Assembly: GCF_047601025.1 (NCBI RefSeq)
Contig: NZ_JASGJZ010000001.1
Location: 992,001-1,056,000 of the forward strand
DNA: 64,000 bases
Source: Pseudorhodoferax sp047601025
GTDB taxonomy: Bacteria; Pseudomonadota; Gammaproteobacteria; Burkholderiales; Burkholderiaceae_C
Direction of reading: 5' to 3'
Positions 1 through 8,039 of this stretch are shown here, piece by piece. Both the position numbers and the translations under genes were made by a program. The notes below the pieces were generated by a model. That model searched no databases. It was not told the DNA's origin and worked only from the letters and a program-made list of their open reading frames with translations. Position 1 is the stretch's first letter, and every line of letters starts with the position of its first letter.

Positions 1-146
1 ATCACGAAGGCGGCCGCGGCGTCCGTCGGCACGGTCCCGCCCACGTCGCGCACCGCCTGCTGGATGCAGCGCGTGATGATGGCCGTGGAGTCGAACAGCG
101 TGCCGTCCCAGTCGAAGGCGATCAGGTCGAAGCGTCGGGCGTGCAT
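1..146 (-). CDS. HAD-family phosphatase (phosphoglycolate phosphatase-like), 5' end only
   Basis: The N-terminal 48 residues are visible; the rest lies beyond the window edge. HAD motif I is present as FDWDGTLFDS (residues about 10-19), where the two Asp would be the nucleophile and the acid/base of an Mg-dependent phosphohydrolase. The ATG at 146 is 11 bases downstream of the stop of rluC on the same strand, so the two are probably co-transcribed, an arrangement common in betaproteobacteria. The substrate cannot be told from this fragment; a Gph-like role is a guess. Confidence 0.8.
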   Translation of the reverse strand, partial: MHARRFDLIAFDWDGTLFDSTAIITRCIQQAVRDVGGTVPTDAAAAFV

Positions 147-156
147 CGGGCGATTG

Positions 157-1164
157 TCACTCCGCTGGCGCGCAGGCCGCCAGAAAGCCATCGAGCTCGG
201 GCGGCAGCGCCGCCTGCAATTCCACCGGCGCGCCGCTGGCCGGATGCGCGATCCGCAGTTGCCAGGCGTGCAGGAACATGCGCGCCAGCCCGCGCCGGGC
301 CAGCGCCTTGTTCAGCGCGAAGTCGCCGTACTTGTCGTCGCCGGCGATCGGATGGCCCTCGCTGGCCAGATGCACGCGGATCTGGTGCGTGCGGCCGGTC
401 TTGATCGTGACCTCCAGCAGGCTGAATTCGGCCAGCTGCCGGGCCAGCTTCACCAGCGTGATCGAGCGCATGCCCTCGGGGTCGTCCCGGGCCGTGACGC
501 GCACGCGGCGCTCGCCCTCGGTGCCGCTGCGGCCGGGCAGCAGGTAGCGCACCAGCGGCTTGTCCAGCACCTTGCGGTTGGCCGGCCAGGCGCCGACCGC
601 CAGCGCCAGGTAGGTCTTGCCGGTCTCGCGCCCGCGGAACTGGTCCTGCAGCGCCTTCAGCGCGCTGCGCTTCTTGGCCACCAGCAGCACGCCGGAGGTC
701 TCGCGGTCCAGCCGGTGCACCAGTTCGAGGAACAGCGCACCGGGCCGGGCCATGCGCAGTTGCTCGATCACGCCGAAATCCACGCCGCTGCCGCCGTGCA
801 CCGCCACGCCGGCCGGCTTGTCGATGGCGAGGAAGGCCTCGTCCTCGTACAGCACCGGGAAACTGCGGGCCGGCGCGGCGCGGCCGGCCATGGCCTGCGC
901 CTTGTGCTCCGCACGTTCCGACAGCCGCAGCGGCGGCAGCCGCACCTGGTCGCCGAGCGCCAGCCGGGTATCGGCAGCGGCCCGCCCCTTGTTCACCCGC
1001 ACCTCGCCGCTGCGGATGATCCGGTAGACATGCGTCTTGGGAACGCCCTTGAGTTCGCGCAGCAGGAAGTTGTCCAGCCGCTGGCCCTCGGCGTCAGCGC
1101 CGACCTGCACGGTCCGGGGGGCCGGCGGCGCCGATGCCGGCGCTGCACCTATAATGTTCGTCAC
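157..1164 (-). CDS. rluC: 23S rRNA pseudouridine synthase RluC
   Basis: A 335-residue RluA-family pseudouridine synthase, expected to modify U955/U2504/U2580 of 23S rRNA. An N-terminal S4 RNA-binding domain (about residues 28-90, QRLDNFLLREL...RVNKGR) precedes the catalytic domain. The signature HRLDRETSGVLL carries the catalytic Asp at about residue 153, and the RTHQIRVHL motif lies towards the C-terminus. No ATG fits the N-terminus. A GTG at 1164 (VTNIIGAAPAS) is the most plausible start and gives a normal family length, but no clear ribosome binding site precedes it. It is divergent from rne, as in many proteobacteria, and its 5' end overlaps the probable rne promoter. Confidence 0.93.
   Translation of the reverse strand: MTNIIGAAPASAPPAPRTVQVGADAEGQRLDNFLLRELKGVPKTHVYRIIRSGEVRVNKGRAAADTRLALGDQVRLPPLRLSERAEHKAQAMAGRAAPARSFPVLYEDEAFLAIDKPAGVAVHGGSGVDFGVIEQLRMARPGALFLELVHRLDRETSGVLLVAKKRSALKALQDQFRGRETGKTYLALAVGAWPANRKVLDKPLVRYLLPGRSGTEGERRVRVTARDDPEGMRSITLVKLARQLAEFSLLEVTIKTGRTHQIRVHLASEGHPIAGDDKYGDFALNKALARRGLARMFLHAWQLRIAHPASGAPVELQAALPPELDGFLAACAPAE
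1150..1155 (+). promoter_or_regulatory. Probable -10 box of the rne promoter
   Basis: A perfect TATAAT hexamer reads towards rne and lies over the 5' end of rluC. No convincing -35 hexamer is visible at 16-18 bases upstream. If it is used, the rne leader would be about 555 nt. A second, weaker candidate is TTGATA at 1187-1192 as a -35 element. Confidence 0.45.
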
Positions 1165-1716
1165 CAGCGTCTTGGCCTGTAAGTGCTTGATAAACCACGA
1201 GTTTAGAGCACACTGCCCAACACGCTGCACGGCGATGCCCCTCGGAGGCGTCGGCAGCCGACCCGGTCCGCGCAGGCCGCGGGGCCAGCCGACAGGCGTT
1301 CGGGGCGAGCGAAGCGATCGAAACCCAGATACGGAATACCCCAAGCCGGCCTGGCGACCATGCACCGCGCATGGCTGCCAGGCCGGCGGATCAGAGCAAG
1401 CACATGGTGCGGAGACCATCCTCCCGAACCGGCCGGCGCGGGCAGACGCCCGCGCGGCCGGCGTCGCGCGCAGGCCACGCACCGCCACGGCCTGCCTGGC
1501 CGTCCGCAGCCGCTGCGGACGGGCCGAGCCGCCCCGGCCCTTGCCGCCATCCACGCGCCCATGCCCCACGCCATGCGCCTCGTGCGCCTGCGTGAGGGCT
1601 CTCCGGCAATTCCTTGCGTTTCGGTCACGTTCGTTCAGGCATCCGAAGAGTCGCACCACAGCGCGACGTTTTGACGACAGAGACCGGGCTCCGCGGAGCC
1701 CCATGAGGAACGCACC
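1165..1716 (+). other. Long structured rne leader / rluC-rne intergenic region
   Basis: About 550 bases without a credible gene. Several short open frames on both strands are low-complexity Arg/Ala/Pro translations typical of GC-rich noncoding DNA. The region holds a strong hairpin at 1345-1387, and the sequence just before rne (TTTTGACGACAGAGACC...) is less GC-rich. In enterobacteria RNase E represses its own synthesis through a leader of about 360 nt with hairpins; a similar role here is inference from position and structure. Confidence 0.6.
1345..1387 (+). promoter_or_regulatory. Strong hairpin in the rne leader
   Basis: GCCGGCCTGGC (1345-1355) pairs perfectly with GCCAGGCCGGC (1377-1387). 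After a 2x2 internal loop, CCATGC (1358-1363) pairs with GCATGG (1369-1374) around a 5-base loop. No U-run follows, so it is not an intrinsic terminator. It is a candidate autoregulatory element like hp2/hp3 of the E. coli rne leader. Confidence 0.6.
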
Positions 1717-4563
1717 ATGAAACGGATGCTGATCAACGCCACGCAGGCCGAAGAGCGCCGCCTGGCGATCGTGGACGGGCAGAAGCTGCTGGACTACGAG
1801 ATCGAGATCGAAGGGCGCGAGCAGCGCAAGGGCAACATCTACAAGGCCGTGGTCACGCGGGTCGAGCCCTCGCTGGAAGCCTGCTTCGTGGACTACGGCG
1901 AGGACCGCCACGGGTTCCTGCCGTTCAAGGAAATCTCGCGGCAGTACTTCGCCGAGGGCGTCTCGGTCAGCCAGGCGCGCATCAACGACGTGATCCGCGA
2001 GGGCCAGGAACTGCTGATCCAGGTCGAGAAGGAAGAGCGCGGCAACAAGGGCGCGGCGCTGACCACGTTCATCTCGCTGGCTGGCCGCTACGTGGTGCTG
2101 ATGCCCAACAACCCGCGCGGCGGCGGCGTCTCGCGCCGCATCGAGGGCGACGACCGGGCCGAGCTGAAGGAGGCGATGGACCAGCTCGACTACCCCAAGG
2201 GCATGAGCATCATCGCGCGCACCGCCGGCATCGGCCGCAGCGCCCCCGAGCTGCAGTGGGACCTGAACTACCTGCTCAAGCTGTGGAAGGCCATCGACGA
2301 GGCCGCCAGGAGCCTGCGCAAGCCCGAGCTGATCTACCAGGAATCCAACCTGGTCGTGCGCGCGCTGCGCGACTACTTCAACCACGACATCGGCGACATC
2401 CTGATCGACACCGACGACGTGTACGAGCAAGCGCACCAGTTCATGGCGCACGTGATGCCCGAACACGCGCCGCGCGTGAAGCGCTACCGCGACGACGCGC
2501 CGCTGTTCAGCCGCTTCCAGATCGAGCACCAGATCGAGTCGGCCTACGCCCGCACCGTGAGCCTGCCCTCCGGCGGCGCCATCGTGATCGACCACACCGA
2601 GGCGCTGGTCTCGATCGACGTGAACTCCGCGCGCGCGATCCGCGGCGGCGACATCGAGGAGACCGCCACGCGCACCAACCTGGAGGCGGCCGACGAGGTC
2701 GCGCGCCAGATGCGCCTGCGCGACCTGGGCGGCCTGATCGTGATCGACTTCATCGACATGGAGGAGTCCAAGAACCGCCGCGAGGTCGAGAACCGCCTGC
2801 GCGATGCGCTGCGCCAGGACCGTGCGCGCGTGCAGTTCGGCACCATCAGCAAGTTCGGCCTGATGGAGATGAGCCGCCAGCGGCTGCGCCCGGCGCTGTC
2901 CGAGGGGGCCTCCATCCCCTGCCCGCGCTGCGGCGGCTCCGGCCACATCCGCGACACCGAGAGCTCCGCGCTGCAGATCCTGCGCATCATCCAGGAGGAG
3001 TCGCAGAAAGACAACACGGCCTCGGTGCTGTGCCAGGTGCCGGTGGAAGTGGCCTCGTTCCTGCTGAACGAGAAGCGCACCGAGATCGCCAAGATCGAAC
3101 TGAAGCAGCGCATCAACGTGCTGATGGTTCCGAACAAGACGCTGGAAACGCCGAACTACCGCATGGAGCGGCTCAAGCACGACGATCCCCGTCTGGACCA
3201 GATGCAGGCCAGCTACAAGCTCGCCGAGGAGGTCGAGGACCCGACGGCCGTCACCCGCCGCTCCAAGGAGCCGACCAACAAGCAGCAGCCGCTGATCAAG
3301 GGCGTACTGCCCGATGCGCCGGCGCCGCAGCCCGTGCCCAAGGCCGTGGAGGCGCCCGCGCCAGCCCCGGCCCCGGCTCCCGCGCCGGCCTACGTGCCGC
3401 CGGTGCCCGAGGAACGCGGCTTCATCGGCTTCATCAAGAGCCTGTTCGGCGCCCGCCCGGCCACGCCGCCGGCGGTTCCGGCCCCGGTGCCGGTGGCCGC
3501 GCCAGCCCCGGCGCCGGCCGCGCCTGCGCGGCCGGAAGGGCGCGGCGCGCGCGGCGAAGGCCAGGGCCGCGGCGGCCGTGGTGGCCGCGGCCGCAACGGG
3601 GAAGGCCGCGAGGCCCGTGAGAACCGCGAACCGCGGGCACCGCGCGCCGACGAGCCGCGCAACGGCGAGCAGGCCGACAGCCAGGGCCGCAGCGGTGGCC
3701 GCGGTGGCCGCGGCGGCGAACGCCAGGGCCAGGGCCCGCGCCAACGTCCCGATGGCGAGGTGCGTGCCGACGGCCAGGCCAGCCTGCCGCCGGCAGACAT
3801 CGCCGACGCCGAGCAACTGCCGGCGGAACGCCAGCGCGCCCCGCGCAACGGCGAGCGCGGCGACGGCCGTGAACCGCGCGAGGGCCGCGAACGCGGTGGC
3901 CGCGGCGGCCGGCCCCGTGCCGAGCGCGAGCCGCGCGAGGAGCGCGTACCGGGCGAACTGACCGACGCAGCAGCGCCCGAGGAGGACGTGACGCCGCCGG
4001 CCCGGCCCGAACGCACCGAACGCCCGTCGTACTTCGCGGCGACGCCCGATGCCTCGGACGCTCCCGCCGTCCCTGACGCCCCCGCCACCCCGGCAGTCCA
4101 GGCACCACCGGTCGCCGACACCGCCGCGCCCGCCGAAGACAGGGCCGCGGCGGCCGCACCAGCCGACGAAGCCGAGGAGCCCCCGCGCCGCGAGAAGCGC
4201 TCGCGCGACCGCTACGGCCGCGAACGCCGCGAACGCACGCCGCGCCCGGCCGAAGCCATCGCGGACGAGGGCCAGCAGCCGGCCGCTGCAAGCGCCGCCG
4301 AAGCAGCCGCGCCGGGCGCACTGCCCAAGGTGCAGCCGTTCGCGCTGCCGGTGGCCGAACTGGAGCAGGTCGCGCTGAACTCGGGCCTGCAGTGGGTCGT
4401 CACCGACGCCGCCAAGAGCGCCGCCGTGCAGGCCGCCATCGCCGCCGAGCCCAAGCCCGTGCACGTGCCGCGCGAACGCCCGCCCGTGGTGCAGGTCTCG
4501 GACGAGCCGCTGATCCTGGTGGAGACCCGGCGCGACCTCGGCAACATGCAGCTGCCGTTCTGA
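1717..4563 (+). CDS. rne: Ribonuclease E
   Basis: A 948-residue RNase E, the endonuclease for mRNA turnover and rRNA/tRNA maturation and scaffold of the degradosome. The N-terminal half carries the S1 domain (about 36-125), the DNase I-like catalytic domain with Asp301 (SIDVNSARA) and Asp344 (IVIDFIDM), matching E. coli D303 and D346, and the Zn-link CPRCGGSG (Cys402, Cys405) for tetramer formation. From about residue 510 the protein is low complexity: Pro/Ala tracts, then Arg/Gly-rich RNA-binding stretches (GRGGRGGRGR and relatives). A conserved-looking tail of about 70 residues ends in NMQLPF and may be a partner-binding segment. The ATG follows AGGAACGCACC. A terminator follows directly. 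Confidence 0.97.
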   Translation: MKRMLINATQAEERRLAIVDGQKLLDYEIEIEGREQRKGNIYKAVVTRVEPSLEACFVDYGEDRHGFLPFKEISRQYFAEGVSVSQARINDVIREGQELLIQVEKEERGNKGAALTTFISLAGRYVVLMPNNPRGGGVSRRIEGDDRAELKEAMDQLDYPKGMSIIARTAGIGRSAPELQWDLNYLLKLWKAIDEAARSLRKPELIYQESNLVVRALRDYFNHDIGDILIDTDDVYEQAHQFMAHVMPEHAPRVKRYRDDAPLFSRFQIEHQIESAYARTVSLPSGGAIVIDHTEALVSIDVNSARAIRGGDIEETATRTNLEAADEVARQMRLRDLGGLIVIDFIDMEESKNRREVENRLRDALRQDRARVQFGTISKFGLMEMSRQRLRPALSEGASIPCPRCGGSGHIRDTESSALQILRIIQEESQKDNTASVLCQVPVEVASFLLNEKRTEIAKIELKQRINVLMVPNKTLETPNYRMERLKHDDPRLDQMQASYKLAEEVEDPTAVTRRSKEPTNKQQPLIKGVLPDAPAPQPVPKAVEAPAPAPAPAPAPAYVPPVPEERGFIGFIKSLFGARPATPPAVPAPVPVAAPAPAPAAPARPEGRGARGEGQGRGGRGGRGRNGEGREARENREPRAPRADEPRNGEQADSQGRSGGRGGRGGERQGQGPRQRPDGEVRADGQASLPPADIADAEQLPAERQRAPRNGERGDGREPREGRERGGRGGRPRAEREPREERVPGELTDAAAPEEDVTPPARPERTERPSYFAATPDASDAPAVPDAPATPAVQAPPVADTAAPAEDRAAAAAPADEAEEPPRREKRSRDRYGRERRERTPRPAEAIADEGQQPAAASAAEAAAPGALPKVQPFALPVAELEQVALNSGLQWVVTDAAKSAAVQAAIAAEPKPVHVPRERPPVVQVSDEPLILVETRRDLGNMQLPF

Positions 4564-4585
4564 CCGCAGCCGGCACCCGGCGCGA

Positions 4586-4611
4586 GCCGCCCTTCGGGGC
4601 GGCTTTTTTTT
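4586..4611 (+). terminator. Intrinsic terminator of rne
   Basis: GCCGCCC, loop TTCG, GGGCGGC, then eight T residues (4604-4611), starting 23 bases after the rne stop codon. It is unidirectional: there is no U-run for the convergent hemY transcript. Confidence 0.92.
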
Positions 4612-4626
4612 GGAAAGAAACGGCGG

Positions 4627-5910
4627 CTACAGCAGGGCCGCTTCGCGCAGCGCCCGCTGCGCCTCGGCCTCGTCGCCGCGCTGGGCCGCCAGCACCGCGC
4701 ACGCCCGCCAGGCGTTGCGCCGCAGTTCCACGTCCTGCAGGCGCGCCAGGGCCTGCACCGTCAGCTGCTGCGCCTTGCCCCAGAGCTGGTGCCGCAGGCA
4801 GGCGATGCCGGCCAGGTACTGCAGCTCGGCCGATTGCGGGTGCTGGCGCTGGGCCGCCTCGATGCGTTCGAGCCACTGCAGGTCGCTGGCGCCGGCTTCC
4901 TCGGCATCGAAGCCGGCTTCCAGCGCCTGGATCAGCTTGACCAGCGTCGCGTCGTGCTCCGGCAGGCGCGGCGCGCGCATCAACTCCTCCCACACCGGCA
5001 GCAGCCACTGGCGCGACAGCACCACGTCGCCCTGCAGTTCGGCCAGGCGCCGGCCGGCGTCGATCGCCACCTCGGGGATGGCGCGCTCGGCCGGCTCGAG
5101 CTGGGACCAGGCCCGCTGCAACTGCACCGGATCGTGGGCGTCCTGGAGCAGCTCCAGCGCCAGCCCCTTCAGGATCAGGTTCGCGGCCTCGGGCGAGAAC
5201 GCCCGGTGCTTGGCCAGCAGGCGCGCCGTTTCCAGCGCCGGCACGGTCTGCCGCGCCAGCCGCGCAGCCTTCAGCCGGGTGCGCAGCGCCACCGTGCGCC
5301 GCGCCGCGCCTTGCGGCATGTCGTCCAGCCGCCGCAGTGCGGCCTGGGGATCGCGGTCGTCCAGCGCCCAGCGCGCGGCGCGCAACTGCACGCCCTCGCG
5401 GGTCTCCTGCGCATCGCGGTCGGCAAGGCTCTGCAGCACCTGCTGCAGGTGCGCGTCGCGGGTGGCCCGGTCCTGCAGCGCATGGGCGCTCTCGGCCGCG
5501 ACGACGTGGGCCATGGCGCGCAGCTTGCCGGCATGCGGCAGGCGCAGGCCGGCGGCATCCAGCATGTCTTCCTGCTGCAGCGCGGCCTCGGCCGCCTTGC
5601 GCGCGCGCAGGAAGCGGCCGGCGAGCTGGTGCGTCACGCCGTCCAGCACGGCCGCATGCATCGCGCGCTCGCGCTGCTGCAGGCGCCAGCGCTGCGCCTG
5701 CCGCGGCATCGACAGCAGTGCCGACAGGCCGCGCAGCGCCAGATGCAGCAGCGCGAAGCCGACGACGAGCAGCACGATCACGAGGTTCAGCGACAGGTCC
5801 ACCCGGTACGGCGGCACGAACAGCGTGACCATGCCGTCGTTGTTGCCGGCCAGCAGCGCCGCGCCGGCCGCCAGGCCGAACAGCGCGAGGAACCAGAGCA
5901 GTGCGCGCAT
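4627..5910 (-). CDS. hemY: HemY-like membrane protein (heme biosynthesis operon)
   Basis: A 427-residue inner-membrane protein with the HemY_N domain. Two membrane segments lie near the N-terminus (FLALFGLAAGAALLAG and LVIVLLVVGFALLHL), followed by a long Ala/Leu/Arg-rich TPR-like helical region facing the periplasm. It is the last gene of hemCDXY. Proteobacterial HemY of this type is distinct from protoporphyrinogen oxidase and has been linked to coproporphyrin/protoporphyrin handling; the biochemistry remains uncertain. Two consecutive ATGs (5913 and 5910) are possible starts. No purine-rich ribosome binding site precedes them because a repeat element begins 4 bases upstream. Confidence 0.9.
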   Translation of the reverse strand: MRALLWFLALFGLAAGAALLAGNNDGMVTLFVPPYRVDLSLNLVIVLLVVGFALLHLALRGLSALLSMPRQAQRWRLQQRERAMHAAVLDGVTHQLAGRFLRARKAAEAALQQEDMLDAAGLRLPHAGKLRAMAHVVAAESAHALQDRATRDAHLQQVLQSLADRDAQETREGVQLRAARWALDDRDPQAALRRLDDMPQGAARRTVALRTRLKAARLARQTVPALETARLLAKHRAFSPEAANLILKGLALELLQDAHDPVQLQRAWSQLEPAERAIPEVAIDAGRRLAELQGDVVLSRQWLLPVWEELMRAPRLPEHDATLVKLIQALEAGFDAEEAGASDLQWLERIEAAQRQHPQSAELQYLAGIACLRHQLWGKAQQLTVQALARLQDVELRRNAWRACAVLAAQRGDEAEAQRALREAALL

Positions 5911-5914
5911 CATG

Positions 5915-6217
5915 TCAGAAGCCGTGAACGGATCGATCGCGCCCGCGACGGGGTGGGCCGGGCCACAGGCGTAGGCACCGGTGCAGGCTGCCGCCCTGGC
6001 GAGTGCCAGGACAAGGACTGCAACGCCCGCACAGGGCCTGGCGTTCCCGGACCCGAAGAGCAAGGCCCCGCGCACGGCGTTGGCGATGGACGTGGACGCT
6101 CATCAGGCATCTCGCGCGGGTGCGACGGATTCGCTCACGGCTTCCAAGCGGTCCACGGCGCCGGCCCGCCCGCCGCGCTTCGGATGGCCACGGGGCGGAA
6201 CGGTGGTTCGACGTCAT
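5915..6217 (-). other. Open frame of 100 codons bridging hemX and hemY (doubtful gene)
   Basis: An ATG at 6217 overlaps the hemX stop codon (ATGA). The frame stays open through the whole repeat element and ends in a TGA one base before the first hemY ATG. The translation is very rich in Arg, Gly and Pro (for example RRTRARCLMSVH and RRGRDRSVHGF) and shows no known domain. The second copy of the element encodes a similar C-terminal half ending RSIHRF. It is probably not a functional protein, but its exact fit between stop and start could preserve translational coupling in the heme operon. Confidence 0.2.
5918..6144 (+). repeat. MITE-like intergenic repeat, family 1, copy 1
   Basis: A 227-bp element between hemX and hemY. 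The left end GAAGCCGTGAACGGATC and the reverse complement of the right end (GAAGCCGTGAGCGAATC) form an imperfect terminal inverted repeat of about 17 bp. The internal sequence is shared with 27127-27332, including GGGCCACAGGCGTAGGC and AAGGACTGCAACGCCCGCA. No transposase frame is present. Target-site duplications are not evident. The bases between 6145 and 6213 hold nothing recognisable. Confidence 0.75.
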
Positions 6218-7269
6218 CGGCCCGCCGCGGCCGTGGCCAGCGCCGAGAAGGTTTCGTCCACGCGCGGCAGCTCCACCGCCTTCAGCTGCGCCTGGACGTC
6301 GGACAGCGTGTGCGCGACCTGCTGGGTGCGCCGCGCGGCCGGGTCGAAATAGCGGTTCAGCGCCAAGGCGGCCGCGCCCGCGTCGGCCCGTGCCGAAACA
6401 AACTGGCGCGCCAGCAGGGCCACGCGCACGTTCAGCAGCCGCAGCTTGAGGTTCTCGCGCAGGAAGTAGCCCTGCTCGGGCGCCAGCAGCGCGGCGTCCG
6501 GCTGGTCGATGCGCGACACGCGCAGCAGGCGCATGGCTTCGCGGCGCATCTGCTGCCACAGGCGCAGCCACCATTCGGCCGCCGGCGGCTCCGTGTCGCC
6601 GGCCCGCACCCCGGCGCCGGCAGCCAGCATGGCATTGGCCAGCGGCAGCTCGTCGACCTGCCGCACCAGGTCGTCGAGCTTGCCGAGCAGGGCCTGCGTG
6701 TCGGTCATCTGGGTGGCGCCGATGTGTTCGATGTCGCGCGCGATCGCGCGGCGCACCGGCTCCAGGCTGGGCTGCGCCGCCCGCTCCAGGCGCTGGTCGG
6801 CGGCGCGCAGCGCGGCCAGCAGCGGCTCGGCGCTGAGCGTCAGCTGGGCTTGCTGCTGCGCCAGGCGCAGCGAGGATTCGAGGTCGATGACCAGCGTCTC
6901 GTCGCGCGAGCGCGACACGCTGGCCAGCAGTTCGTCGACCTGGCTGCGCTGCACCGCGGCTTCACCGAGCTTGACGTCGGCCACCGCCTGGCGCGCGGCG
7001 GTCTCGCGCGCGAGATCCTGGGCCTCGCGCGCGGCCGCGCGCGCCTCCAGGGCGCGGGCCTGGGTGTCGCTGCTCTGGCGGGCCAGGCTTTCCTGCATGC
7101 CCGCGACCTTCTGCCACAGCAGGCCGGTAGCGCCCAGCGCGATCACCACCAGCAGGGCGAGAAACAGCACCAATGCCCGCAGCACGGCGGTCGATGCCGG
7201 CCTTGCCCGGGGGCCCGGCCCCCTCGCGGCGCTGTCCGGCGGAGGCTCTGGGGACGGCTCGGCATTCAT
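6214..7269 (-). CDS. hemX: HemX-like uroporphyrinogen-III C-methyltransferase family protein
   Basis: A 351-residue HemX-family protein. The N-terminal cytoplasmic tail is Pro/Arg-rich, one transmembrane helix follows (about residues 30-50, LVLFLALLVVIALGATGLLW), then a long coiled-coil Ala/Gln/Arg region and a C-terminal domain ending in LATAAAGR. Despite the historical annotation, this family lacks the SAM-binding methyltransferase fold and is regarded as a membrane accessory to tetrapyrrole synthesis. Its ATG overlaps the hemD stop (ATGA at 7266-7269), indicating translational coupling. Confidence 0.9.
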   Translation of the reverse strand: MNAEPSPEPPPDSAARGPGPRARPASTAVLRALVLFLALLVVIALGATGLLWQKVAGMQESLARQSSDTQARALEARAAAREAQDLARETAARQAVADVKLGEAAVQRSQVDELLASVSRSRDETLVIDLESSLRLAQQQAQLTLSAEPLLAALRAADQRLERAAQPSLEPVRRAIARDIEHIGATQMTDTQALLGKLDDLVRQVDELPLANAMLAAGAGVRAGDTEPPAAEWWLRLWQQMRREAMRLLRVSRIDQPDAALLAPEQGYFLRENLKLRLLNVRVALLARQFVSARADAGAAALALNRYFDPAARRTQQVAHTLSDVQAQLKAVELPRVDETFSALATAAAGR

Positions 7270-8030
7270 CGCGGCGATTCTATCGACGCCAAAACGGCCG
7301 CCAGCGTGGGCTGCGTGACGGCGACGCGGCCGAAGCCGGCGCCGCGGGCCGCCTCGGCGATGCGCGCGTGCGTGGCCAGCGCGGCGGCGCGCGCCCAGGA
7401 CTGGCCGGGCAGCAGCCGCTGCAGATGGCGCACCGCATCGGAACTGCTGAACAGCCACAGTCCCCCATCGCCCGCCGCCGACGCGCCGGCCCGCGCCGCC
7501 GCGTCCCACGGCGGCAGGCGGCGCTGGTAGGCGACCAACTGGCGCAGCGCCACGCCGCGCGCCGCCAGCTGCTCGGCCAGCCAGGGCCGGCCGCCCAGGC
7601 GCCCCTCGGCATCGGCGCCGCGCACGATCAGCACCCGGGTGCCGGCCGGCATGGCATGCACGCCGACCCGCTGCCACAGCGCTTCGGAATCGAACTGGGC
7701 GGCCCCGTCATCCGGCGCGTCGATGCCGGCCTGCGGCACGCCGGCCGCCCGCAACGCTCGCACGGTGCCCGGCCCGGTGGCCCAGGCGCGCGTCGCCGCA
7801 GGCCAGGGCATGGCGCCGGGCCGGGCGGAGAACAGCGCATCGACCGCATTGGCGCTGACGAACATGGCGGCGCGGCAGGCCGGCAGTTCCTCCCAGGCCT
7901 GCCGCAGCGGCGCCGGGTCGACCGGCGCGATCTCGATCAGCGGCAGCGGTTCGGCCGGCACGCCATGGGCGCACAGCTGCGCGCACCAGGACAGGGCTTC
8001 GCGCAGCGGCCGGGTGACCAGCACGCGCAT
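7266..8030 (-). CDS. hemD: Uroporphyrinogen-III synthase
   Basis: A 254-residue HemD. It cyclises hydroxymethylbilane to uroporphyrinogen III with inversion of ring D. The family has weak sequence conservation. The call rests on the N-terminal VLVTRPLREA, the central VLIVRGADAEGRLGG segment, the LFSSSDAVRHL stretch near the C-terminus, the normal length, and the position between hemC and hemX. It begins 9 bases after the hemC stop and overlaps hemX by 4 bases, so hemC, hemD and hemX are clearly one operon. Confidence 0.93.
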   Translation of the reverse strand: MRVLVTRPLREALSWCAQLCAHGVPAEPLPLIEIAPVDPAPLRQAWEELPACRAAMFVSANAVDALFSARPGAMPWPAATRAWATGPGTVRALRAAGVPQAGIDAPDDGAAQFDSEALWQRVGVHAMPAGTRVLIVRGADAEGRLGGRPWLAEQLAARGVALRQLVAYQRRLPPWDAAARAGASAAGDGGLWLFSSSDAVRHLQRLLPGQSWARAAALATHARIAEAARGAGFGRVAVTQPTLAAVLASIESPR

Positions 8031-8039
8031 GCGCCGCCC

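Noticed and set aside
1203..1674. Several 70-140-codon frames in the rne leader
   Set aside because: Low-complexity translations on both strands, no start context, and strong RNA structure explains the region better.
157..4464. A 1435-codon open frame on the minus strand running through rne and the rne leader into rluC
   Set aside because: Only the last 335 codons are a recognisable protein (RluC). The rest is the antisense shadow of rne, rich in Arg, Gly and Ala with no family motif.
5981..6574. The family 1 element considered as a protein-coding gene because both copies have similar minus-strand translations
   Set aside because: Copy 2 lacks the internal Met, the translation is Arg-rich without a fold signature, and the similarity follows from DNA homology. 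The bridging frame is kept only as a low-confidence note.
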